A DNA stretch of 19,616 nt. It comes from DSUN01 sp035527715. GTDB lineage: Bacteria; Planctomycetota; PUPC01; DSUN01. Each line of letters opens with the position of its first letter. Within the stretch, counting starts at the first letter, position 1. The DNA is taken from NCBI GenBank assembly GCA_035527715.1, contig DATKZY010000218.1, forward strand, positions 1-19,616, read 5' to 3'. A program made the position numbers and the translations under genes. Shown here piece by piece: positions 7,796 through 13,889 of the stretch. The notes beneath the pieces are model-generated. The model ran no database searches and was not told where the DNA came from. It worked only from the letters and a program-made list of their open reading frames with translations.

Positions 7796-7836
7796 ATGCC
7801 CGATCCGGCGGCTACGCGACGCGCGGGATCGGGCAT
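7796..7836 (-). terminator. 11-bp perfect hairpin after the TrmO-like gene
   Basis: Arms 7796-7806 and 7826-7836 form an 11-bp perfect stem (ATGCCCGATCC and its complement) around a 19-base loop. It lies between the stop of the TrmO-like gene and the mutS promoter, where a terminator is expected. Only a short T run follows, so it may be a weak or factor-dependent terminator, or part of a dispersed repeat. Confidence 0.45.
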
Positions 7837-7852
7837 GTCGCACCAATCGGAC
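7826..7852 (-). repeat. Three degenerate 9-bp tandem units
   Basis: On the minus strand GTCCGATTG, GTGCGACAT and GCCCGATCC follow each other, sharing the pattern G-N-S-CGAY. The array overlaps one arm of the adjacent hairpin. It is preceded by a TAG stop followed by GGGGGGCTGCCC, which recalls the GTAGG-palindrome layout of the repeats in the aroA operon. Confidence 0.35.
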
Positions 7853-7864
7853 TGGGCAGCCCCC

Positions 7865-8368
7865 CTACTTCTCGCCCTTCCCCTTCGTCGCCCAGTCGGG
7901 CAGGCGAACGCCCTGCGTCGGGTTGTCGGCGGGGATGAAGGGCTTGAGGTCGAGGATCGGTGTGTGGTCGAAGGCATCAATGTCCGCCACCTGCACCCGG
8001 TTCCTCTCGACCGCGACGATCCTGGCCACGGAGAGGGCGACGAGATTGGGCCGCACGGGCGCCCGGCACGCGAAGACGCCTGTCAGCGGGTTCGCCGCAT
8101 TGCCGCGCGGGTGCACCTGGAGAATGCTTCGCTTCTCCGGCGTGTCGTTCTTGTCGAACCAGTAGAGCACCACCACGTGCGAGAAGCCGTCCAGCCCCAG
8201 CAGCCCCGGGGCGAACTTCTCCTGCACCACCAGGTACGTCTTCCCCTCCGCGCGCTCGACCGTTCCGATGGGGAAGAGCTTGAACACCGTCTCCCCTTTC
8301 TCGCCGGCCACTCCAATGCCCGCCAGAACCAGGCACAGCGCCGCCGTGCCCAGCGTCCAGGCTCCCAT
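7865..8368 (-). CDS. Exported TrmO/TsaA-fold (UPF0066) protein
   Basis: Protein of 167 residues with the TrmO/YaeB/TsaA beta-barrel domain from about residue 31 to 147. Signature segments are FPIGTVER, GLLGLDGFSHVVVLYWF, HPRGN, LTGVFACRAPVRPNLVALSV and IDAFDHTPILDLKPFIP. The known family member TrmO methylates N6-threonylcarbamoyl-adenosine at tRNA position 37 using S-adenosylmethionine in the cytosol. Here the first about 22 residues (LGTAALCLVLAGIGVA after MGAWT) look like a Sec signal peptide, although without the usual N-terminal positive charge. The start is well fixed by AGGAGG seven bases before the ATG. If exported, tRNA modification is impossible and the fold must do something else. 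It ends the operon, 38 bases after the beta-helix gene. A DHTP in place of the usual DGTP is a small deviation. Confidence 0.75.
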   Translation of the reverse strand: MGAWTLGTAALCLVLAGIGVAGEKGETVFKLFPIGTVERAEGKTYLVVQEKFAPGLLGLDGFSHVVVLYWFDKNDTPEKRSILQVHPRGNAANPLTGVFACRAPVRPNLVALSVARIVAVERNRVQVADIDAFDHTPILDLKPFIPADNPTQGVRLPDWATKGKGEK

Positions 8369-8406
8369 TGCTTGTCCTCCTGCAACAGGCGTGCAACCGA
8401 CCCGAG

Positions 8407-10185
8407 CTACTCCGGCCCGACAGCAATCTTCTGGCTGACCTGCGTCCAGGCGCCGCGGCGGATCGTCCTGCCGTAGCCGTTGCCGAGGACGCAGCCGCGC
8501 TTGCCGCTGCGGGCCTCGCCGGACCAGAGGCTCGGCGTGAACAGGCGGAACCCGTCGTCGCCGGCCGGCTCTTTCGCGAAGGACCAGCCGCCCTCGGCCT
8601 CGAAGTCGCCGTTCCGCACGCGGCCCCCGAAGAGGTGGACGTCGTCCACGTAGAAGAAGCACTCGACGATCTGCCTGGCGGGTTCCGTGATGTCAGCGTC
8701 GGCGCGCAGGCGGAAGGCAAGCTCCACCTCCTTCTTGCCCTCGACGTGCTTGCCTACGTCGAGGACGAGGTGCTGCCAGCCGCCCTCGTCGCCCTCGGCG
8801 TCATCCTCCCAGACCGCTTCGCCGTCAATCAGCGCCTGCTTGCGGTAGTGGCCCTTGAGCGGCCCGTAGTAGCTGTCCTTCACCCACGCGCTCAGCACGC
8901 AGCCGCCCTTCGGCGGGGTCACGGTGACGGGAATCCACGTGGTGCCGGGCACGCCCCTCTCGTTCGAGACGGTGAGCGCGACAAGATAGCGGCCCGGGTC
9001 ACTGAACGTGTAGCGGGCAGTCGGCTCGTGAGCCTCGGGGCCGACGGCATCGGGCGTGTCGGCGAAGTTCCACAGGTAGCGGACGATCTGGCCGCCTTCG
9101 CTGTCGCGGCTGCCCGAAGCGTCGAAGGCCACGGCGAGGGGCGCCGGGCCGGTGGCAGGGGTCGCCGTGCCTGCCGCCACGGGATGGCACGCGGCGGAGA
9201 GCGGGCCGAAATGGTTGTCGTGGATGTGCACGTTGCCCTTCACGGCCTCGCGGAGCGGGATGGCTGCGCCCTGGCTCGCGTGCCAGAACCAGTTGTGGTG
9301 GAAGCGGGCCTCCTCGAGCGGCGTGCCGCGGAGGAGAATCGCCGCCACGTCGGGGTTGCGGAACTCGTTGTGGTGGATGAGGGTCGAGGCGCCCGCCTTC
9401 GCCGCGTTGCCGTGGCGGTCGAACGAGGGCTGGACGTCGTGGTAGAGGCAGACGTTGTAGCGCGCCTCGTAGCTGCTGGTGGCCTGGGAGCCCGAGCCGA
9501 TGTGGTGGCGGCAGAAGTCGAACAGGTTGGCCTCGATGAGGGCCTTGCCGCCGCCCCGGACCCAGACGCCGTAGCCGTAGCCCCAGCGGCGGGTGTGATG
9601 GATGTAGTTGTGGTGAATGTGGGCGCCGCCGGCCACGGCGAGGTCAATCGCCCACTTGTCCCACGCCCACAGCTCGCAGTTGTCCACCACCAGGCCCTCG
9701 TGGTCGGCGCGGATGCCGTTGGCGATCTTCACCTGGTCGTAGTGGTGGTCGCCGACCTCGGCGAACGGCCCGCGCAGCCGCAGCCCGGTGACCCGCACCC
9801 CCTTGCCACCCGTCTTGAAGAGGGGGATGAACTTCGCCTCATCCGTCAGGCTGTTCGAGAAGATGAGCGCCCCCTGTGAGCCGCCCCGGCCCCGCCCACT
9901 GGCGAGCGTGACGCCGCCGGGGATTGTCTGGTCATCGGCGCCGGTCATGTCGATCGTCGCATCGTCGCGGACGAAGATGACCGCCCCCGCCTCGGCCTTG
10001 CGCAGAGCTTCGATCAGTTCCTCCCGCGTGCCCACGACGAAGGCCGCCGTGTCGCCCGACTTGATGTCGCGATACCCCGGCCCGCCGCCGATCGGGTCGC
10101 CCGTCGGGTTGAGTTCGTCCTTGTGGCTCGCCGCCAGGCACAGCCAGGGCACGGCGAGAAGGAACGCAAGCAGTCTCCGGCTCAT
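8407..10185 (-). CDS. Secreted right-handed beta-helix protein with PKD domain
   Basis: Predicted extracellular protein of 592 residues. MSRRLLAFLLAVPWLCLAAS is a clear signal peptide. Residues of about 40-325 form a parallel beta-helix with many His/Asn-rich turns (AHIHHNYIHHT, LIHHNEFRN, ARFHHNWFWH, NVHIHDNHFG), as in polysaccharide lyase 1/pectate-lyase-like enzymes. I do not see the classical PL1 Arg-x-x-Pro site, so activity is unproven. A PKD domain follows (about 330-420: DASGSRDSEGG, YLWNF, YTFSDPGRYLVALTVSNERG), then a beta-sandwich module (about 430-592). The module contains SAWVKDSYYG before NGDFEAEGGW, the reverse of the usual order in such carbohydrate-binding domains, and ends abruptly at SQKIAVGPE. 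The ATG overlaps the stop of the oxidoreductase gene (ATGA) and has GAGGAG upstream, so the two are coupled. The likely role is binding or cleaving an environmental polysaccharide. Confidence 0.8.
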   Translation of the reverse strand: MSRRLLAFLLAVPWLCLAASHKDELNPTGDPIGGGPGYRDIKSGDTAAFVVGTREELIEALRKAEAGAVIFVRDDATIDMTGADDQTIPGGVTLASGRGRGGSQGALIFSNSLTDEAKFIPLFKTGGKGVRVTGLRLRGPFAEVGDHHYDQVKIANGIRADHEGLVVDNCELWAWDKWAIDLAVAGGAHIHHNYIHHTRRWGYGYGVWVRGGGKALIEANLFDFCRHHIGSGSQATSSYEARYNVCLYHDVQPSFDRHGNAAKAGASTLIHHNEFRNPDVAAILLRGTPLEEARFHHNWFWHASQGAAIPLREAVKGNVHIHDNHFGPLSAACHPVAAGTATPATGPAPLAVAFDASGSRDSEGGQIVRYLWNFADTPDAVGPEAHEPTARYTFSDPGRYLVALTVSNERGVPGTTWIPVTVTPPKGGCVLSAWVKDSYYGPLKGHYRKQALIDGEAVWEDDAEGDEGGWQHLVLDVGKHVEGKKEVELAFRLRADADITEPARQIVECFFYVDDVHLFGGRVRNGDFEAEGGWSFAKEPAGDDGFRLFTPSLWSGEARSGKRGCVLGNGYGRTIRRGAWTQVSQKIAVGPE

Positions 10186-11288
10186 CCGCACTCCTCGGGC
10201 TTCAGGGGCTCGAAGGTGGTGCAAAGGCCCTGCACGCGGCCCGTCGCCGCCGAGCGGTAGCCCGACTCGATGATGTCAACCACGTGTCGGGCGTGCTCGG
10301 CGTTCGCTATCGAGGGCGTGCCGTCGCGCACCCAGTCCACGAGCTGCATCAGGTCCTCGAAGACGTGGGACTCGCGGAGCCTGGCGTGCTCGCCGACGAC
10401 GTGCGGTTCGTGGTCGCCCTCGAGCTGCATCGGCTCGCCCTTGACTTCCGTGCCGATGACGGCGCCCGCGGTGCCGTAGATGTTCGGGTGGAAGCCCTTC
10501 GTCACCGAGCCGAAGGCCGCGCCGTAGACCGTGGCGAAGAGCGCGTTGCCAAAGTCCACGAGCAGGAACGTCGTATCGTCCATGTCGCACTGAATCGCCT
10601 GGCCGCGGAACTCGCGCTGCGGCACGACGAGGCCCGACATCGCGGCCACGCGCTTCGCGGGGCCGAGGATGCCCGTGAGATTGTGGAGGCAGTAGACCGT
10701 CACGTCGTACATCGGCCCGCCGCCCGGCCGCCGGAAGTACCAGGTCGGGTCCACCTGCGTGAGCACGTCGTCCCACTTGCGGAACTCTTCGTTCAGATGG
10801 TAGTTGCCGGGGGAGGTGCCGGCGATGGCCCAGGTGAGCTGGCCGATGTCGCCCCCGAGAATCCGCTTGCGGATGCGGCGGTTGAAGGGTATGAGCATCA
10901 TGCCGGGCGAAGCGACGAGGCGGACGCCTGTCTTCTCCGCGCGGGCCATCAGGTCGTCGCACTCGGCGACCGTCGTGGCCATCGTCTTGTTGAAGTGCAC
11001 GTGCTTCCCCGCCTCGATGGCGGCGACGCCTTGCTCGTGGTGCAGGCCAATCGGCGAGCAGAGGGTCACGGCGTCCACCGCGGGGTCGGCGAGAAGCTCC
11101 TCATAGGTGTCGTAGGCGGCGGCGACGCCGTAGCGTTCGGCGGCGGCCTTGGCCCGCCCGGGCACGGGGTCGCACACCGCCGCCAGGCGCACGCGGTCCT
11201 GCACGTCGGGCTGCGACAGGTGCATCAGCGCAGCACGAATGCCAATCGCCCCCGCGCCCACCACGCCCATTCCGATGGGTTCGCTCAT
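10182..11288 (-). CDS. Gfo/Idh/MocA family oxidoreductase
   Basis: NAD(P)-dependent sugar or inositol dehydrogenase-type protein of 368 residues. The N-terminal Rossmann domain has GMGVVGAGAIGIRAA (residues 7-20), AAVCDPVPGRA and the TLCSPIGLHHEQGVAAIEAGKHV stretch. The C-terminal domain has GGGPMYDVTVYCLHNLTGILG. The family's EKP motif, whose Lys takes part in catalysis, reads NKT here (Asn100, Lys101, Thr102); the lysine is kept but both flanks are changed. No signal peptide is present, so it is likely cytosolic. It lies 23 bases after the epimerase gene and overlaps the beta-helix gene by four bases. Context points to oxidation of a sugar or uronic acid released outside the cell. The substrate is unknown. 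Confidence 0.88.
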   Translation of the reverse strand: MSEPIGMGVVGAGAIGIRAALMHLSQPDVQDRVRLAAVCDPVPGRAKAAAERYGVAAAYDTYEELLADPAVDAVTLCSPIGLHHEQGVAAIEAGKHVHFNKTMATTVAECDDLMARAEKTGVRLVASPGMMLIPFNRRIRKRILGGDIGQLTWAIAGTSPGNYHLNEEFRKWDDVLTQVDPTWYFRRPGGGPMYDVTVYCLHNLTGILGPAKRVAAMSGLVVPQREFRGQAIQCDMDDTTFLLVDFGNALFATVYGAAFGSVTKGFHPNIYGTAGAVIGTEVKGEPMQLEGDHEPHVVGEHARLRESHVFEDLMQLVDWVRDGTPSIANAEHARHVVDIIESGYRSAATGRVQGLCTTFEPLKPEECG

Positions 11289-11311
11289 CGTCTCGTGCTC
11301 CGTCTGTTGTT

Positions 11312-12211
11312 TCAGGTCTGGCTCGAAGCGGTCCGCCACGAGGTCTTGTGCTCCCAGCCGACCGTTTGCCTCAGGCGGGCGTTGGAGATGAGGCTCTGGT
11401 GGCCGGTGATGCCCCTCGCCAGGGGCACCAGCTCGGGCTTGAAGCGCTCGAGAAGCTCCATCGTCGGCTCGAGCGCCGTCGAGTCGTCCGCGTTGCAGAA
11501 GTAGACCCCGTGCGGCTCGATCTCGTCGGCCCTCTCCATCAGCAGGCGATGGGCCGAAGCCACGTCCTCGCTCCCCACCCACGGCCAGAGCCACGGGTTC
11601 CAGCCCCTGGCCGGGCCGATGCGGGCGGCCATCTCGGCCCGCCGCTGGGGCGGCGTGATCCCCGCCGCGCGAACCACGTGGGTCCGCATCCCGTACGCCC
11701 GCGTGTAGCTCGCCAGCAGCTCCTCCCCCGCCAGCTTGCTGTAGGAGTAGGAGTCCTCGACGTCGCTGGGGTGCTTCTCATCCACGGGCAGGTACTGGAA
11801 GGGGAAGGCGCGCTGGCTGATGCGGAAGCCGTGGCCAAGGGCGCAGTTGCTGCCCGTCATCACGAACGTGCGGATGCCGCGCTCGACGGCGGCGCGGAGC
11901 AGGTAGTAGGTGCCCAGGGTGTTCGAGCGCATGGTCTGGTCGAAGGGCAGGCCGCGTTCCTCGGCCTGCTTCCGCATCGCCGGGTGATCGGTCGGCCCGG
12001 GCTGCGCTGCCAAGTGCTGAATCGCCTCGACCCCCTCGGTCGCCTTGCGGCACGCCGCGAAGTCCGTGATGTCGCCCTGCACCCACGGCCAGCGGTCGGC
12101 CGCGGCGGGGCGCCGACGCGACATCAGCACCAGCTCGTGCCCCGCCCCCTCCAGTTCCGCCACCACGAACGGCCCCAATCGCCCGCTCGCCCCAGTCACG
12201 AGAACCCGCAT
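11312..12211 (-). CDS. NAD-dependent epimerase/dehydratase (extended SDR)
   Basis: Extended short-chain dehydrogenase of 299 residues. It starts directly with the dinucleotide-binding motif MRVLVTGASGRLG. Further landmarks are VQGDITD, the HLAAQPG segment, RSNTLGTYYLLRAA, MTGSNCALG and the catalytic SYSYSK (Tyr155, Lys159). The C-terminal substrate region does not match GalE, RmlB or another class I can name. It may act on a sugar or sugar acid, as uronate dehydrogenases of this fold do; that is inference from the Gfo/Idh and beta-helix neighbours. It is the first gene of its operon, with GGAG seven bases before the ATG and a promoter at about 12290-12317. Confidence 0.85.
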   Translation of the reverse strand: MRVLVTGASGRLGPFVVAELEGAGHELVLMSRRRPAAADRWPWVQGDITDFAACRKATEGVEAIQHLAAQPGPTDHPAMRKQAEERGLPFDQTMRSNTLGTYYLLRAAVERGIRTFVMTGSNCALGHGFRISQRAFPFQYLPVDEKHPSDVEDSYSYSKLAGEELLASYTRAYGMRTHVVRAAGITPPQRRAEMAARIGPARGWNPWLWPWVGSEDVASAHRLLMERADEIEPHGVYFCNADDSTALEPTMELLERFKPELVPLARGITGHQSLISNARLRQTVGWEHKTSWRTASSQT

Positions 12212-12251
12212 AGAGCGTCTCCAGTTGAATTGCCCGAACGACCCGTCCCTG

Positions 12252-12268
12252 CCAAGCGTGTAGCTTGG
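12252..12268. repeat. Small hairpin in the leader of the epimerase operon
   Basis: CCAAGC (12252-12257) and GCTTGG (12263-12268) form a 6-bp perfect stem with a 5-base loop. It lies between the promoter and the epimerase start, so it would be in the 5' leader. It may be a dispersed palindrome or a leader structure; no conserved RNA class is recognised. Confidence 0.4.
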
Positions 12269-12289
12269 GCGACAAAGCCATTGGCGTGG

Positions 12290-12317
12290 AGTATAGCAGA
12301 CTTCCGCTGCGCCGCAA
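12290..12317 (-). promoter_or_regulatory. Predicted sigma70-type promoter of the epimerase operon
   Basis: Minus strand TTGCGG (12317-12312), 16-base spacer, TATACT (12295-12290). It begins just beyond the stop of the GH20-like gene and would drive the four-gene unit down to the TrmO-like gene with a leader of about 75 bases. Confidence 0.55.
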
Positions 12318-12325
12318 GCCGGGTT

Positions 12326-13438
12326 TCAGCGCATGGCCTGGAGCAGACTGCGGAAGCAGGCGGCGGATTCGCCGGGGGCGTCCTTGGTGGGGGCGGCGCC
12401 GCCGACCTGGGCCTTGTAGGCGGCGTGGAAGGGGGCGAAGCCACACCAGGTGGTCTGGACCATGCCAAGGGCGCGGTCGGCCACGGCTTTGTCGTCGCCG
12501 CCGCGGAGCTTGCGGATGAAGGCGAGCTGGGCGCGGGCAACCTGCGAGTTCCGCCAGGGGCAGGCGACGACGGGAAAGCCCTTCTCGGCGAAGAAGCGCG
12601 GGGTCTCGGGCGCCCGGCCGTAGTGCCAGTCGCAGATCACGATGTCCTTCGGCACCTGGTCCACGCCAGGGGCGGTGCCGTTCTCGGCGGCCTCCCACTT
12701 GCCGATCTTGGTGGCCTTGCCGTCAATGAAGCGGTCGCCCCACATCCACAGCGTGCAGCCGATTTGCTTGAGGTGGGCGTGAAGGGTCTTGACCTCACCC
12801 GCGAACAGCTCGGCCGTGCTCTTGCCCTTGCAGCGTGGGCAGTCGGGGTCGGCCAGGAGGAACACCTCGTCCATCCCCACGTGGAATGCCTTGGCCTCGC
12901 AGGCCTTGGCCAACTCGTCCATGAGGTCGAAGAGGACTTTGTGGACTTCGGGGTGGAGGGGGCAGTAGCTGCGGCAGTAGATGCCCTTGTTGTTGGGGTA
13001 CTTGCCGGGGGTCTCGTCGAATTCGGGGTGCTTCGTGAGGAGCTTGGCGGTGTTCGCGGCCCAGGACTGGTGGCCGAGGCAGTTGATCTGGGGGATGAGT
13101 TGGATGCCCTTCTCCTGGCAGGCCTTGGCGATCTGGCCCACCTCGGCCTTGCCGAGGGCGGCGGGGTCGGCGAAGTCGGGCCGGGACTGGAAGTTGAAGC
13201 CGTAGTTGAACTCCATGATGAGGGTGTTGACGCCCTCTTTGGGGAGGGCTTCGCGGATGAAGTCGAGGGCGGCGGCCAGGTCCTTCTTCGCGGGGGCGAA
13301 GGTGTGAAGGCCGCGGACGGGAACGTCCGGGGCCTTGGCCTTGGCCTCGCCCTCGCCGGCCGACGCGAGCGCCGCTGCGAGCAGAAGCAGGCCGAGGACG
13401 GCTGTGGAGACTTCGACCCACGCGTGAGTGTCGCCCAT
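12326..13438 (-). CDS. Secreted GH20-like beta-N-acetylhexosaminidase
   Basis: Predicted exported glycosidase of 370 residues. The N-terminus contains a hydrophobic stretch VLGLLLLAAALASA consistent with a signal peptide. The TIM-barrel core has features of glycoside hydrolase family 20: NTLIMEFNYGFNF near residue 72, LIPQINCLGHQSW near 114, the catalytic pair in FHVGMDEVFL (Asp190-Glu191) and TLWMWGDRFIDG. In GH20 the Asp and Glu assist the substrate's acetamido group in cleaving terminal GlcNAc or GalNAc. The chain is shorter than many GH20 enzymes and lacks their N-terminal accessory domain. DCPRCKG (about 200) is a possible metal or disulfide site. The start has AGGAGG eight bases upstream. 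It has its own promoter and is followed by a separate promoter for the next operon, so it is likely monocistronic. Confidence 0.82.
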   Translation of the reverse strand: MGDTHAWVEVSTAVLGLLLLAAALASAGEGEAKAKAPDVPVRGLHTFAPAKKDLAAALDFIREALPKEGVNTLIMEFNYGFNFQSRPDFADPAALGKAEVGQIAKACQEKGIQLIPQINCLGHQSWAANTAKLLTKHPEFDETPGKYPNNKGIYCRSYCPLHPEVHKVLFDLMDELAKACEAKAFHVGMDEVFLLADPDCPRCKGKSTAELFAGEVKTLHAHLKQIGCTLWMWGDRFIDGKATKIGKWEAAENGTAPGVDQVPKDIVICDWHYGRAPETPRFFAEKGFPVVACPWRNSQVARAQLAFIRKLRGGDDKAVADRALGMVQTTWCGFAPFHAAYKAQVGGAAPTKDAPGESAACFRSLLQAMR

Positions 13439-13480
13439 TGCCCGTGCCTCCTACCAGTGGTTGAGGGAACGCCTGGGGCC

Positions 13481-13509
13481 ATGATACGGCGCGGCGGGCG
13501 GGAAGTCAA
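13481..13509 (-). promoter_or_regulatory. Predicted sigma70-type promoter of the GH20-like gene
   Basis: Minus strand TTGACT (13509-13504), 17-base spacer, TATCAT (13486-13481), both close to consensus with ideal spacing. The leader would be about 35 bases long and contains the AGGAGG ribosome site. Confidence 0.72.
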
Positions 13510-13532
13510 CCGAGGCGGGCCTGCCGCCCGGG

Positions 13533-13558
13533 CGCGAGGCGATCGGGCCTGCCTCGCG
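13533..13558. repeat. 8-bp inverted repeat upstream of the GH20-like promoter
   Basis: CGCGAGGC (13533-13540) and GCCTCGCG (13551-13558) flank a 10-base loop. The core CGGGCCTGCC also occurs in the preceding 30 bases, giving a direct repeat of the motif. It lies about 25 bases upstream of the -35 of the GH20-like promoter, where an operator could sit, or it may be a dispersed palindrome. Confidence 0.45.
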
Positions 13559-13623
13559 ACCGGGTGATCCCATGGAGGGCTGGCTCATAAGTCTCTATCT
13601 CACAAGCACTTCCGAGTGCCTGA

Positions 13624-13662
13624 CCAGGCGATCAGCTCCCAGAGCATCAGCCGATCGCCTGG
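13624..13662. repeat. Long imperfect inverted repeat (13 of 14 paired)
   Basis: CCAGGCGATC (13624-13633) pairs perfectly with 13653-13662. After one mismatch, GCT (13635-13637) pairs with AGC (13649-13651), leaving an 11-base loop. It sits about 30 bases upstream of the plus-strand -35 element. It could be an operator for a dimeric regulator, a structured RNA, or a REP-like element. Confidence 0.5.
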
Positions 13663-13689
13663 CGCACCAGGGCGGGTCGAGGGCGCGAC

Positions 13690-13718
13690 TTGAACTGCCG
13701 GCGGGATCGGCGTATACT
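13690..13718 (+). promoter_or_regulatory. Predicted sigma70-type promoter of the metallopeptidase gene
   Basis: TTGAAC (13690-13695), 17-base spacer, TATACT (13713-13718) on the plus strand. Transcription would start near 13725 and produce a leader of about 165 bases, unusually long for this window. Confidence 0.65.
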
Positions 13719-13854
13719 GCTGATGGAAGGGGCGGCCGGTCCACGAGGCAGGTAGCCCGCAGCCGCCCCGCTCGGGAGCCGGGTTGTGGATCAGACTCAT
13801 CGGAACAGCGCCACGAGGGGGCCCAGCGCGTCTCGGCCACAGAGGCGTGCGGCA

Positions 13855-13877
13855 CGAGGGAGCCCTCGCTTGCGAGG
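13855..13877 (+). promoter_or_regulatory. Competing hairpins before the metallopeptidase start
   Basis: Three short segments can pair two ways. CGAGGG (13855-13860) pairs with CCCTCG (13863-13868), or the middle segment pairs with GCGAGG (13872-13877). The second form has a CTTG loop closed by G-C, a stable tetraloop type, and buries the only GAGG ribosome-site candidate, which lies 12 bases before the ATG at 13890. The arrangement resembles a translational switch, but no ligand or peptide signal is visible. Confidence 0.3.
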
Positions 13878-13889
13878 CATAGTAGTCCA

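Larger units (their letters stand above)
13439..13889. other. Divergent intergenic region with two promoters and several inverted repeats
   Basis: This 451-bp gap separates the minus-strand GH20-like gene from the plus-strand metallopeptidase gene. It holds a promoter for each gene, a hairpin at 13533-13558, a short hairpin with a TCCG loop at 13606-13619, a long imperfect hairpin at 13624-13662, an 8-bp inverted repeat at 13729-13769 and competing stems right before the metallopeptidase start. A frame is open through part of it, but the predicted promoter lies inside that frame and the encoded peptide looks like no protein, so I treat it as non-coding. No tRNA or known riboswitch was recognised. 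Confidence 0.7.

Noticed and set aside
8407..10185. Firm assignment as a pectate lyase
   Set aside because: The beta-helix is evident, but the catalytic Arg motif of PL1 enzymes was not found, so only the fold is claimed.
13729..13800. Possible cobalamin-type riboswitch, suggested by a GCCCGCAGCCG-like stretch in the leader
   Set aside because: Other conserved boxes of that class are missing, and the downstream gene has no cobalamin link.
13572..13889. N-terminal extension of the metallopeptidase reaching back to 13572
   Set aside because: The predicted promoter lies within it and the encoded sequence shows no protein-like features.
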